The notes beneath the pieces were generated by a model. That model searched no databases and was not told the DNA's origin. It worked only from the letters and a program-made list of their open reading frames with translations. A stretch of 64,000 bases of DNA, taken from the NCBI RefSeq assembly GCF_003999195.1, contig NZ_RJVR01000063.1, forward strand, positions 1 through 64,000, in the 5' to 3' direction. The stretch is from Streptomyces soli (lineage in GTDB: Bacteria; Actinomycetota; Actinomycetes; Streptomycetales; Streptomycetaceae). Position numbers and translations under genes: made by a program. Shown here piece after piece: positions 26,265 to 34,706 of this stretch. Each line of letters opens with the position of its first letter. The first letter of the stretch is position 1.

Positions 26265-27961
26265 GACAGCGCCTCCTCGCTGGCCCGGGCCGCCCAGGCG
26301 GCGAAGCGCTCGCCGTCCTCGCGCTCCGCCTGGAAGCGCTTGAGGACCCGCTCGATGTAGTCGGGCAGCTCGTCGGAGGTGACCTTCAGGCCGCGCACCT
26401 TGCGGCCGAAGCCGGCCTCCAGGCCGAGCGCGCCGCCCAGGTGGACCTGGAAGCCCTCGACCTGGTTGCCGTCGGCGTCCAGGACGAGCTGGCCCTTGAG
26501 ACCGATGTCCGCCACCTGGATACGGGCGCAGGCGTTGGGGCAGCCGTTGACGTTGATGGTGATGGGCTCGTCGAACTCCGGCAGGCGGCGCTCCAGTTCG
26601 TCGATGAGCGAGGCGCCGCGCACCTTGGTCTCGACGATGGCGAGCTTGCAGAACTCGATGCCGGTGCAGGCCATCGTGCCGCGCCGGAAGGGCGACGGGG
26701 TGGCGGTGAGGTCCAGCGCCTCCAGGCCCGCGACCAGGGACTCGATGCGCGGCTCCTCGACGTCGAGCACGATCATCTTCTGCTCGACGGTGGTGCGCAG
26801 GCGGCCCGAGCCGTGTTCCTCGGCCAGCTCGGCGATCTTGCTCAGCGTCGCGCCGTCGATACGGCCCACGCGCGGGGCGAAGCCCACGTAGAAGCGGCCG
26901 TCCTTCTGCCGGTGCACGCCGACGTGGTCGCGCCACTGCTCGACCGGCTGGGCCGGGGCCGGGCCGTCGACGAGCTTGCGCTTGAGGTAGTCGTCCTCCA
27001 GGACCTGGCGGAACTTCTCCGCGCCCCAGTCGGCGACCAGGAACTTCAGGCGGGCGCGGGTGCGCAGCCGGCGGTAGCCGAAGTCACGGAAGATCGAGAT
27101 GACGCCTTCGTAGACGTCCGCGACCTCCTCCAGCGGCACCCAGGCGCCGAGCCGGACGCCGATCTTGGGGTTGGTGGACAGACCGCCGCCGACCCACAGG
27201 TCGAAGCCGGGGCCGCGGTCGGGGTGCTCCACACCGACGAAGGCGATGTCGTTGATCTCGTGCGCGACATCGAGCAGCGGCGAGCCGGAGATCGCCGACT
27301 TGAACTTGCGGGGGAGGTTCGAGAAGTCCTTGTTGCCCACGATGCGGGCATGGATCTCGTCAAGGGCGGGGGTGCCGTCGATGATCTCGTCCTCGGCGAT
27401 CCCGGCCACCGGCGATCCGAGGATGACCCGCGGGGTGTCGCCGCAGGCCTCGGTGGTGGACAGCCCGACGGCTTCCAGGCGGCGCCAGATCTCGGGGACG
27501 TCCTCGATCCGGATCCAGTGCAGCTGGATGTTCTGCCGGTCGGTGACGTCGGCGGTGCCCCGGGCGAACTCCTGGGAGATCTCACCGATGATCCGCAACT
27601 GCTCGGTGGTCAGCCGGCCGCCGTCGATACGGATCCGCAGCATGAAGTACTTGTCGTCCAGCTCCTCCGGCTCCAGGATCGCGGTCTTGCCGCCGTCGAT
27701 CCCGGGCTTGCGCTGGGTGTACAGCCCCCACCAGCGCATCCGGCCGCGCAGGTCGGCGCCGTCGATGGAGTCGAAGCCGCGGTGGGCGTAGATCGTCTCA
27801 ATGCGTGTCCGCACGTTGAGACCGTCGTCGTCCTTCTTGAACTGCTCGTTGGCGTTGAGAGGCGTGAGGTGCCCAACGCCCCACTGACCCTCGCCACGGT
27901 GACGGCTCGCCTTGCGGCGGACAACAGCGGCGGCTGCGGGCTTCTCGGGGGTGGTGGCCAT
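26261..27961 (-). CDS. sir: ferredoxin-type sulfite reductase (siroheme, 4Fe-4S)
   Basis: This 566-residue protein reduces sulfite to sulfide. Two ferredoxin-like and two catalytic half-domains are visible: GEGQWGVGHLTPLNANEQFK, DVTDRQNIQLHWIRIEDVP and KVRGLKVTSDELPDYI. Cluster/siroheme cysteines lie in MACTGIEFCKLAIVETK and VNGCPNACARIQ. The start ATG at 27961 gives MATTPEKPAAAAVVRRKASR; a longer frame upstream lacks homology. Sequence alone cannot separate sulfite from nitrite reductase, but the cys neighbours decide it. A 27-residue leader peptide lies 126 bp upstream, implying attenuation-type control. Confidence 0.93.
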   Translation of the reverse strand: MATTPEKPAAAAVVRRKASRHRGEGQWGVGHLTPLNANEQFKKDDDGLNVRTRIETIYAHRGFDSIDGADLRGRMRWWGLYTQRKPGIDGGKTAILEPEELDDKYFMLRIRIDGGRLTTEQLRIIGEISQEFARGTADVTDRQNIQLHWIRIEDVPEIWRRLEAVGLSTTEACGDTPRVILGSPVAGIAEDEIIDGTPALDEIHARIVGNKDFSNLPRKFKSAISGSPLLDVAHEINDIAFVGVEHPDRGPGFDLWVGGGLSTNPKIGVRLGAWVPLEEVADVYEGVISIFRDFGYRRLRTRARLKFLVADWGAEKFRQVLEDDYLKRKLVDGPAPAQPVEQWRDHVGVHRQKDGRFYVGFAPRVGRIDGATLSKIAELAEEHGSGRLRTTVEQKMIVLDVEEPRIESLVAGLEALDLTATPSPFRRGTMACTGIEFCKLAIVETKVRGASLIDELERRLPEFDEPITINVNGCPNACARIQVADIGLKGQLVLDADGNQVEGFQVHLGGALGLEAGFGRKVRGLKVTSDELPDYIERVLKRFQAEREDGERFAAWAARASEEALS

Positions 27962-28087
27962 GGCGATGCAGTCCTTCTGGCAGGCTCGTGAAAGGTCGAT
28001 GATTGCGCTGGAGCACCTTATGGCCTGCGAAAACACGCGGCGAGGCGCTCACGCATCCGCGACGGCGGGGACGGCGATGCTGTGCGG

Positions 28088-28171
28088 TCAGCCCACCGGA
28101 CAGATGGAACTGGACATGCGTCCGAGGTCGACATGCAGCCGACCTACCAAGGCGATTCCAGTGCGAGACAT
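28088..28171 (-). CDS. putative sulfur-operon leader peptide
   Basis: This 27-residue ORF starts MSRTGIALVGRLHVDLGRMS and ends with a Cys24-Pro-Val-Gly tail (SSICPVG). The GIALV-RLHVDL core is the pattern annotated as putative leader peptide ahead of sulfur genes in many Streptomyces genomes, as I recall it. It lies alone upstream of the sulfite reductase, with a 126-bp leader between. The single near-terminal Cys codon suits ribosome stalling when Cys-tRNA is scarce. No consensus SD sequence precedes the ATG, so it could be leaderless. Confidence 0.8.
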   Translation of the reverse strand: MSRTGIALVGRLHVDLGRMSSSICPVG

Positions 28172-28229
28172 GACGAAAGCGTGTCACGGGGATCTCCGGA
28201 GAGTCCACCGCCTTCCAAAATGTGGACGC

Positions 28230-29288
28230 TCACATCTCGAATGGCGGGATCGTGTGTCGCTCGTCACCCAGGGCTTGCTGCTCCCGGGTGATCTCGGCGA
28301 AAAGATCGTGCCCCTGACTGCCTGTATGACGCAGTTTATGCCGTGCCAGCGCCATGCCGAGCCGCACCCCCTCGCCGACCCGGTCCGGACCCCCTGTGGC
28401 CAGCGCCGACAGCAGCCCGGCGGCGAGGACGTCGCCCGCCCCCGTCGCGTCCTCGACCTCGTCGTCCGGCAGCGGCCGGTGGGTGTGGACCTCAGGGGCG
28501 GCGCCCGGCCTGAGCACCTTCACCCCGTCGGGGTACTTCACCACCGCCGTCGCGCGGCTGCCGGGGACGCGGCTCACGAGGTCGGCGTACTCGCGGCCGT
28601 TGAGCAGCAGATAGTCGCTCAGCGCGGCGATGGCCAGGATCGCCGGCGACGGATCCGTGGACCAGGCGTGCCCCGGGTCGAAGCTGACCGCCGTGCCCGG
28701 GGTCCGCCGCCGCACCTCCGCCAGCAGCCGGTGCAGCTCGCGCCCGCCGTCCGGGTCGAGGAAGGACGTGACATGGACGACCTTCGCCGCGCCCAGGTAG
28801 GACGCCAACTCCTCGAAGTTCGCCCGCAGATGGTCCGCGATGCCGGTGTTCGCCCCGGTGTGGGTGAGCAGGGTGCGCTCCCCGCTCTCGTATACGGACA
28901 GGCAGATCCCGCTCAGCCGCGCGGCGTCGGCGCGCACCATCCTGCGGTCGATGCCGAGCCCGTCCAGTACGGCTGCCGGCTCGACCTCGGACATGGGCGT
29001 ACGGCCCGCCACGCTCACGTAGCCCAGGCGCAGGCCCAGCTCGGTGCGGGCCAGGGCGTGCAGGGTGTTGAAGGCCGAGCCGCCGAGGAAGGGAATGACC
29101 TCGGCGCCGTCCAGGCAGTCAAGGGCGGTGCGAACGGTCGACTCGTCGACAAGCCGTTCGCTGCAGGGCTCCAGCGGCGGGCTGATCCCGGCCTTGCGGG
29201 TGATCAGCTCCAGCACCGGCGTCCCGTGGAGCGCGGACGCCCCGGCGATCAGGTCAAGATTCAGCGCCCCGACTCCGACGACGTCCAT
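28230..29288 (-). CDS. PfkB-family carbohydrate/nucleoside kinase
   Basis: This 352-residue ribokinase-fold protein has the N-terminal MDVVGVGALNLDLIAG, the first PfkB signature FLGGSAFNTLHALART, and the C-terminal signature EVEDATGAGDVLAAGLLSAL with the anion hole and catalytic Asp. It transfers phosphate from ATP to a sugar, nucleoside or related alcohol. The specificity is unknown, and an 80-residue N-terminal insertion (residues about 20-60) is unusual. It starts 13 bp after the acetyltransferase stop on the same strand, an apparent two-gene unit. It is unrelated to the sulfur cluster, whose leader begins 58 bp further downstream. Confidence 0.88.
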   Translation of the reverse strand: MDVVGVGALNLDLIAGASALHGTPVLELITRKAGISPPLEPCSERLVDESTVRTALDCLDGAEVIPFLGGSAFNTLHALARTELGLRLGYVSVAGRTPMSEVEPAAVLDGLGIDRRMVRADAARLSGICLSVYESGERTLLTHTGANTGIADHLRANFEELASYLGAAKVVHVTSFLDPDGGRELHRLLAEVRRRTPGTAVSFDPGHAWSTDPSPAILAIAALSDYLLLNGREYADLVSRVPGSRATAVVKYPDGVKVLRPGAAPEVHTHRPLPDDEVEDATGAGDVLAAGLLSALATGGPDRVGEGVRLGMALARHKLRHTGSQGHDLFAEITREQQALGDERHTIPPFEM

Positions 29289-29301
29289 CCGCCCCCCAAG
29301 C

Positions 29302-29871
29302 TCAGGCCCCTGGCCAGGGCTCGATCGACTTGCTCTCCTCTTCCCCCGTCTTGACGTCGAAGATGCGGAAGCCGCGCTTCTCGTAGTTCGCGAGTGAGTA
29401 CGGCCCGTCCAGGCTGCACGTGTGTACCCGCACCCGCTTCGTCGGTTCCCGGTCCGGCCACCGTTCCGGCAGGTCCCAGGCGCGGGCGATCCCGTGCGAC
29501 AGCAGCTGCCCGCCGATCCCGCGCCCCCGGAAGGCCGGCAGCAGCCCGAAGTACGCGATCTCGGTCTGCCCGTCCTCCTGCGGGTCGAGCTCGATGTACC
29601 CCGCCGGAGTGCCCCGGTCGTACGCCACCCAGGTCTCGACCCCGGGGCGGCCGAGGAAGGCCTCCCACTGGACGTACGTCCACGGCAGCCGGTCGGTCCA
29701 GGCGCAGTCGGCGCCCACCGAGGCGTAGAGGAAGCGGCTGAACTCGGGCGACGACACCTCGGCCCGTACGAACCGAACCTCCGGCGGGGCGGCCGCGGCC
29801 GGCGGCACGAGATCGGCCGGCGAGGTCTGCTCCAGGTACCAGGTGGTCACGGTCACGGTGTGGTCGCTCAT
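29302..29871 (-). CDS. GNAT-family N-acetyltransferase
   Basis: This 189-residue protein starts at MSDHTVTV (ATG 29871). The acetyl-CoA motif A is EIAYFGLLPAFRGRGIGGQLLSHG (Q/RxxGxG/A), preceded by the strand VAYDRGTPAGYIELD. A C-terminal NYEKRGFRIFD matches motif B. It acetylates an amine substrate, not identifiable here. It lies 12 bp downstream of the AcoR-like regulator and 13 bp upstream of the PfkB kinase, so all three may be one transcript. Confidence 0.88.
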   Translation of the reverse strand: MSDHTVTVTTWYLEQTSPADLVPPAAAAPPEVRFVRAEVSSPEFSRFLYASVGADCAWTDRLPWTYVQWEAFLGRPGVETWVAYDRGTPAGYIELDPQEDGQTEIAYFGLLPAFRGRGIGGQLLSHGIARAWDLPERWPDREPTKRVRVHTCSLDGPYSLANYEKRGFRIFDVKTGEEESKSIEPWPGA

Positions 29872-29883
29872 GGCCCCAGCCAA

Positions 29884-31173
29884 TCACGGGCCCGATCGGC
29901 CGCCGCCCGCGAGGTGGACCGCCGGGGCGGTGGAGTGGGGGAGGAGGTCGGTGGGGCGGGTCGGGCGGAGGAGCTCGACCGAGACGGAGTCGGCGAAGCG
30001 GTAGGGGCGGTGGGCGAGGATCCCGGCGAGATTGCGGCGGAGCCGGGACAGCTCGGCGCGGACGGTGACCGTGCGGCTGGGGTCGCCGAACAGGTCGCGG
30101 GCCAGCTCGGCCGCGGTGCGCCCGCCGCGGTGGACGGCGAGCACGAAGAGCAGCTCGGCATGGCGCGGGCTGAGCTCCTGCGACCAGCTGCCGGCGGCCC
30201 CGGAGACGGTGACCGACCAGTCCCGGGACCGGCTGACGTCGACCACCACCCGGCTCGGCGTGTTTGTGCCGCCCTCCGCGCCGACCCGGACCAGCCAGCC
30301 GCCCGGCAGCGGCTCCAGCGTGCACAGCCCGAGCGACGGCAGCCACACCGGGCCCGCCGCCGGCGACGAGGGCAGCGCCACCCGCTCCAGCGGGGGCATA
30401 CCGGTGACGGCGGCCGTCCAGCCGTTCGGGTCGATCACCACCGCCCGGCCCTGCACCCGCGCGAGCAGCGGTGCCGCCAGCGACCGCAGCCCCTCGATCG
30501 ACGCCCAGTGCCGGGTCCGCAGCTCGCCCTCGGCGACCCGGGTCACGGCGGTGACCAGTGACAGCGACGCCGGGTGGACGGTGGCCGCGGGGCCGCTGAT
30601 GTTCACCGCGCCGAGCAGCCGCCCGTCGCGCGGGTCGTGCAGCGGGGCCGCGGCGCAGGTCCAGAGGTGGTGCGCGCGGACGAAGTGCTCGGCGGAGCGC
30701 ACCTGCACCGGGCGCCCGGTCACCAGCGCGGTGCCGATCGCGTTCGTACCGACGGTGTCCTCCGACCAGGACGCGCCCTCGGCGAAGCCGACCCGGTCGG
30801 CGCTTCTTCGGATCGCGGTGCTGCCGTCGCGCCACAGCACCCGGCCCTCGGCATCCGAGACGACCATGATGTGCCAGGCGGCGTCCGCCACGGACACCAG
30901 GCCGTCCCGCAGCGCGGGCAGCACCTCCTGCAGGGGGGAGGTCCGGCGGCGCTGCTCCAGTTCGTCCGCCGAGAGCACCCCGGTGTGGCTGCCGGTGTCG
31001 GGGTCGACGCCGTGGTCCATGGCCCGGGTCCAGGAGTCGCCGATCACCGGGCGTGGCTTCGCCGCCGCCACCGCGCCGCTGAGCGCGGCATGCCGGATGC
31101 CGGCCAGCAGCTGCGCGGACTTCCGGTGGTCCTGGGCGGACAGCAGTCCCAAGTCGATCTCTGGCTGGCTCAT
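29884..31173 (-). CDS. AcoR-like GAF-domain transcriptional regulator
   Basis: This 429-residue protein starts at an ATG (31173). The N-terminal module (KPRPVIGDSWTRAMDHGVDP) is the AcoR-type activator start. A GAF-like sensor follows (ASWSEDTVGTNAIGTALVTG, RPVQVRSAEHFVRAHHLWTC, GRLLGAVNIS). The C-terminus is a winged-helix segment (SPRHAELLFVLAVHRGGRTA, ELSRLRRNLAGILAHRPYRF) instead of the sigma-54 AAA+ domain of true AcoR, as usual in actinobacteria, which lack sigma-54. The ligand is unknown. It is divergent from the adenylate-kinase-like gene across a 231-bp region rich in palindromes. Confidence 0.85.
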   Translation of the reverse strand: MSQPEIDLGLLSAQDHRKSAQLLAGIRHAALSGAVAAAKPRPVIGDSWTRAMDHGVDPDTGSHTGVLSADELEQRRRTSPLQEVLPALRDGLVSVADAAWHIMVVSDAEGRVLWRDGSTAIRRSADRVGFAEGASWSEDTVGTNAIGTALVTGRPVQVRSAEHFVRAHHLWTCAAAPLHDPRDGRLLGAVNISGPAATVHPASLSLVTAVTRVAEGELRTRHWASIEGLRSLAAPLLARVQGRAVVIDPNGWTAAVTGMPPLERVALPSSPAAGPVWLPSLGLCTLEPLPGGWLVRVGAEGGTNTPSRVVVDVSRSRDWSVTVSGAAGSWSQELSPRHAELLFVLAVHRGGRTAAELARDLFGDPSRTVTVRAELSRLRRNLAGILAHRPYRFADSVSVELLRPTRPTDLLPHSTAPAVHLAGGGRSGP

Positions 31174-31193
31174 GGCGCCCCCGCATACGTTTA

Positions 31194-31211
31194 CCACGCA
31201 GTACCGCGTGG
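31194..31211. promoter_or_regulatory. inverted repeat near the GAF regulator start
   Basis: CCACGC (31194-31199), six-base spacer AGTACC, GCGTGG (31206-31211) is a perfect inverted repeat centred about 30 bp upstream of the regulator start codon, a plausible autoregulatory operator. Confidence 0.5.
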
Positions 31212-31290
31212 CTGTGCTGTGGCTGTGTTGCGTACTGCTTTCTCTTATGGTGCCGCCGCCCGGCGCGCTCGGAAGGGACATCGGACACAT

Positions 31291-31369
31291 CCGTTGCAAC
31301 GGTCTGCAACGGTTGCGAATATGCGTGCGCCGGGCGGACAGTGACGCGGCGTCAAGCTACTCGCAACGG
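31291..31369. promoter_or_regulatory. GCAACGG repeat cluster upstream of the adenylate-kinase-like gene
   Basis: CCGTTGCAACGG (31291-31302) is a perfect 12-bp palindrome. GCAACGG recurs at 31306-31312, exactly 10 bp after the first copy at 31296, and again at 31363-31369. One-helical-turn phasing suggests a protein-binding array, most likely for the divergently encoded GAF regulator. Confidence 0.55.
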
Positions 31370-31404
31370 ATTCCGGAGCAACACCCACGAGGAGGCAACC
31401 CGCT

Positions 31405-31806
31405 GTGTCGTCCATCCCCCCGTGCGTCGTCGTGGTCGGTTCGCCGGACGACGAGCGCACCGGTCGCGCCTCGCGGCTGGCGCGGGAATTCCGCGTCCCG
31501 CACCTGGCGTTCGAGGACGCCACCGGGACGTTCGACAGCGACCAGGGGTACGTCATCGACGGCTTCCCGGACTCCGTGGAGGGGTTACAGGGCCTTCTGG
31601 CCCTTCCCACCGACCTGGTGGTGCACCTGCGGCCCCCCGGTGGCGACCCCGACTCCGAGCCCGCCCGCGTTCTGGCGTACTACGAGGCCCGGGGCGTGGT
31701 CGTCGGCTTCCCGCCGGACGCGGACGACGAGGACATCATCATCGCCGTCGAGGCGGCGGTGCGTATGCGCAGCCGCGCGGGCACAGTGGCGCACTTACTC
31801 CTGTGA
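31405..31806 (+). CDS. adenylate-kinase-like protein with a degenerate P-loop
   Basis: This 133-residue protein starts at a GTG (31405) behind GAGGAGG. Its layout mimics adenylate kinase: CVVVVGSPDDERTGRASRLA sits where the P-loop (GxxGxGKGT) should be, then REFRVPHLAFEDA, then GYVIDGFPDSVEGLQGLL like the kinase GFPRT motif, then VVHLRPP, and the helix ARVLAYYEARGVVVGFPPDA near the end. The P-loop Lys and Gly pattern is lost and the LID domain is absent, so phosphotransfer is unlikely. It may bind nucleotides as a sensor, or bind nothing. It is divergent from the AcoR-like regulator and is followed by a strong terminator. Confidence 0.7.
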   Translation: MSSIPPCVVVVGSPDDERTGRASRLAREFRVPHLAFEDATGTFDSDQGYVIDGFPDSVEGLQGLLALPTDLVVHLRPPGGDPDSEPARVLAYYEARGVVVGFPPDADDEDIIIAVEAAVRMRSRAGTVAHLLL

Positions 31807-31834
31807 CCGGGCTGGTTCCAGGAGTTCCACGCCG

Positions 31835-31873
31835 GGGGTGGTGCCGAGTCGGCGCGGCACCACCCCTTTTTTT
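31835..31873. terminator. Rho-independent terminator between convergent genes
   Basis: A perfect 11-bp stem, GGGGTGGTGCC (31835-31845) and GGCACCACCCC (31856-31866), has a 10-base loop and is followed directly by seven T. It ends the adenylate-kinase-like transcript; the stem may also serve the convergent dehydrogenase. Confidence 0.9.
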
Positions 31874-31883
31874 GAGGCTCGGT

Positions 31884-33521
31884 TCACTCGCCGACCGGCC
31901 GCGCCCGCTCCACGATCGCTTCCAGGTCCAGGGTGTGCGGGAGCGTGCCGAACGACACGCCCCAGTCGCCGCCCAGCCGGGAGGCGCAGAAGGCGTCGGC
32001 GACGGCCGGCGGGGCGAAGCGCACCAGCAGGGATCCCTGGAGGACCAGGGCCATGCGCTCGACGACCCGGCGGGCCCGGGCCTCGATGCCCTCCAGGTCA
32101 GCGAGTTCGGTGAGCAGGGACTTGATGGCGCCGTCCAGGCGGTGGTCGGCGCCCCGGGCGAGGCCGATCTCGCCGAGGAAGGCGTTCAGGGCCAGCGGCT
32201 CGCGCTGCAACGCCCGCAGCACATCGAGGGCCTGGACATTGCCCGACCCCTCCCACACCGAGTTCAGCGGTGACTCGCGGAAGAGCCGGGGCAGCCCGGA
32301 CTCCTCGACGTAGCCGTTGCCGCCCAGGCACTCCAGGGCCTCGGCGGTCAGCGGCGGACAGCGCTTGGTGATCCAGTACTTGGACACCGCCACCGCGATC
32401 CGCCTGAACTGCCGCTCCTGCTCGCTACCGGCGTCGTACGCGGCCGCCAGCCGCAGCACCGTCGTCGTCGCCGCCTCGGACTCCACCGCCAGATCGGCCA
32501 GTACGTTGCGCATCAGCGGCTTGTCGATGAGCGGCCCGCCGAACACGGAGCGGTACGCGGCATGGTGGATGGCCTGCGCGACGGCCTGGCGCATGATGGC
32601 GGCCGACCCGACGGCGCAGTCCAGACGGGTGGCGGCGACCATCTCGATGATGGTGGCCACGCCGCGCCCCTCCTCGCCGACCCGGCGGGCCCACGTGCCG
32701 TCGAACTCCACCTCCGAGGAGGCGTTGGAGCGGTTGCCGAGCTTGTCCTTGAGCCGCTGGATGAGGAAGACGTTACGGATGCCGTCCGGCAGCACCCGGG
32801 GCAGCAGGAAGCAGGTCAGGCCTCCGGGGGCCTGGGCCAGCACCAGGAAGCCGTCGGACATCGGCGCCGAGCAGAACCACTTGTGGCCGGTGAGCAGATA
32901 CGCCCCCTCCTCCGCCAGCGGCTCGGCGCGCGTCGTGTTCGCCCGGACGTCCGAGCCGCCCTGCTTCTCGGTCATCCCCATGCCGAACAGCGCCCCCGGC
33001 TTCCTGCCCGGCGGCAGCAGCGACGGGTTGTACGCCCGCGAGGTCAATCGCGGTTCCCACTCGGCGGCCAGCACCGGATCGGCCCGCAGCGCGGGCACGG
33101 CGGCGTGCGTCATCGACACCGGGCAGCCGTGGCCCGCCTCGGCCTGCGTCCAGACCAGGAAGCCCGCGGCGCGCCGCAGATGGCCGTCGGGCCGCGACCA
33201 GGCGTCGGTGAGCCCGGCCGAGACGGCATGGCTGAGCAGTCGGTGCCAGGACGGGTGGAAGTCCACCTCGTCGATGCGATTGCCGTAGCGGTCGTGGGTA
33301 CGCAGCACGGGGGAGTACGTGTTCGCCTCCTCGCCCCAGCGCTGCGCCTGGGCGGAACCGGCCGCGCGGCCCAGTTCGCCCAGCTCGTTGTCGATCTCCG
33401 GCAGTGTCGCGGGCGACGCGTGCCGGGCGACCCCCTCGGTGAGGGTGTCGTCGGCGGCGTATACGTCGTATCCGACCAGCGGCGGAGCCTGGTTGATCAC
33501 GGTGTGAGTACGGGTCCCCAT
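31884..33521 (-). CDS. acyl-CoA dehydrogenase, AidB-like
   Basis: This 545-residue flavoprotein has the AidB length and N-terminal pattern (HTVINQAPPLVGYDVYAADD), longer than ordinary acyl-CoA dehydrogenases. FAD/substrate motifs: GMGMTEKQGGSDVRANTTRA, LTGHKWFCSAP, ALECLGGNGYVEESGLPRLF and RESPLNSVWEGSGNVQALDV. E. coli AidB is an alkylation-response protein that binds DNA and retains isovaleryl-CoA dehydrogenase activity. Here either a DNA-protection role or branched acyl-CoA oxidation is possible. Its ATG lies only 18 bp from the divergent YihY start. Confidence 0.9.
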   Translation of the reverse strand: MGTRTHTVINQAPPLVGYDVYAADDTLTEGVARHASPATLPEIDNELGELGRAAGSAQAQRWGEEANTYSPVLRTHDRYGNRIDEVDFHPSWHRLLSHAVSAGLTDAWSRPDGHLRRAAGFLVWTQAEAGHGCPVSMTHAAVPALRADPVLAAEWEPRLTSRAYNPSLLPPGRKPGALFGMGMTEKQGGSDVRANTTRAEPLAEEGAYLLTGHKWFCSAPMSDGFLVLAQAPGGLTCFLLPRVLPDGIRNVFLIQRLKDKLGNRSNASSEVEFDGTWARRVGEEGRGVATIIEMVAATRLDCAVGSAAIMRQAVAQAIHHAAYRSVFGGPLIDKPLMRNVLADLAVESEAATTTVLRLAAAYDAGSEQERQFRRIAVAVSKYWITKRCPPLTAEALECLGGNGYVEESGLPRLFRESPLNSVWEGSGNVQALDVLRALQREPLALNAFLGEIGLARGADHRLDGAIKSLLTELADLEGIEARARRVVERMALVLQGSLLVRFAPPAVADAFCASRLGGDWGVSFGTLPHTLDLEAIVERARPVGE

Positions 33522-33539
33522 GCCCTATACCGTAAGGAT

Positions 33540-34706
33540 GTGAGTGCAGCGGAAGAAACACCTGAGAGACCACCGGGTCGTCTCCACCGGGCCAGGGCCC
33601 TGTACCGGAACCTCTCGAAGCGCAGGGTGGCCTGGCTGCTGCTCAAGGACACGGTCAACTCCTGCATCGAGTACCGCGTCACCGGACTCGCCGCCGAGGC
33701 GGCCTTCTTCGTCCTGCTGTCGCTCCCGCCGCTGCTGCTCAGCCTCGTCGGCGCTCTCGGCTACCTCGACCAGATCATCGGCACCGACACCGTCGACCAG
33801 ATCCGGCAGAACATCCTCACGGCCTCCGCGACCGTCCTGTCCGACAAGGGCGTCAACCAACTGGTCAGGCCACTGGTCGACGACGTCTTCAAGGGCGGCC
33901 GCCCCGACCTGATCTCGATCGGCTTCGGCATCGCCCTGTGGTCGGGCTCGCGCGCCGTCAACGTCTTCGTCGAGACCATCACGATCATGTACGGCCTCGA
34001 AGGCCACCGAGGCATCGTCAAGACCCGGCTGATGGCCTTCGCCCTCTACATCATCGCCCTGGTCATCGGCGCGGTCGTGGCGCCGCTCATGGTGGCGGGC
34101 CCGGACGCGGTGGTGGGGCTGCTGCCGTGGAGCGAGGGCGTCATCCGGGTGCTGTACTGGCCCGTCGTGATCGTGCTGTCCATCGCCTTCCTGACCACCC
34201 TCTACCACGTGTCAGTGCCGGTGCGGTCGCCCTGGTACGAGGACATGCCGGGGGCCCTGATCGCCCTGCTGATGTGGGTGGTAGGCAGTCTCGTGCTCCG
34301 CGTCTACCTCACCCACACCGTCGAGGGCCCCACGATCTACGGCAAGCTCGCCGCCCCTGTGGCGGTGCTGCTCTGGATCGGCGTGTCCGCCTTCGCGGTG
34401 CTGGTCGGCGCCGCCTGCAACGCCGCCGTCGACCGCGTCTGGCCGTCGCTGGCCACGGCTGCCGCCCGCGAGGAGAACGCCCGCGTCCGCGAGGAGGAGG
34501 CCGTCGCCGTCCTCGCCCTGGCGGCCGCCCGGCGGGCCGCCTACGAGGCCGGGCCGGACGACGACATAGGCCCCGAGGATCCCCCCGCCGAGTTCCCGGA
34601 ACGCTGGGCGGGCTTCCACCCGCCGGAGGACGTACGCTCCCGCCTCCGCCGCGGCCACCGTGCGGTCCAGCGGCCCCCGGAGCAGGAGAGGCCCCGCAAG
34701 GACTGA
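33540..34706 (+). CDS. YihY/BrkB-family membrane protein
   Basis: This 388-residue inner-membrane protein starts at a GTG (33540). About six hydrophobic segments run between residues 45 and 305, for example AAFFVLLSLPPLLLSLVGAL, LMAFALYIIALVIGAVVAPL, YWPVVIVLSIAFLTTLYHVS and AVLLWIGVSAFAVLVGAACN. The YihY signature YRVTGLAAEAAFFVLLSLPP and the linker FLTTLYHVSVPVRSPWYEDM are clear. A charged C-terminal tail of about 80 residues is cytoplasmic. The function of this family (once called RNase BN or virulence factor BrkB) is unsettled. It is divergent from the AidB-like gene. Confidence 0.88.
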   Translation: MSAAEETPERPPGRLHRARALYRNLSKRRVAWLLLKDTVNSCIEYRVTGLAAEAAFFVLLSLPPLLLSLVGALGYLDQIIGTDTVDQIRQNILTASATVLSDKGVNQLVRPLVDDVFKGGRPDLISIGFGIALWSGSRAVNVFVETITIMYGLEGHRGIVKTRLMAFALYIIALVIGAVVAPLMVAGPDAVVGLLPWSEGVIRVLYWPVVIVLSIAFLTTLYHVSVPVRSPWYEDMPGALIALLMWVVGSLVLRVYLTHTVEGPTIYGKLAAPVAVLLWIGVSAFAVLVGAACNAAVDRVWPSLATAAAREENARVREEEAVAVLALAAARRAAYEAGPDDDIGPEDPPAEFPERWAGFHPPEDVRSRLRRGHRAVQRPPEQERPRKD

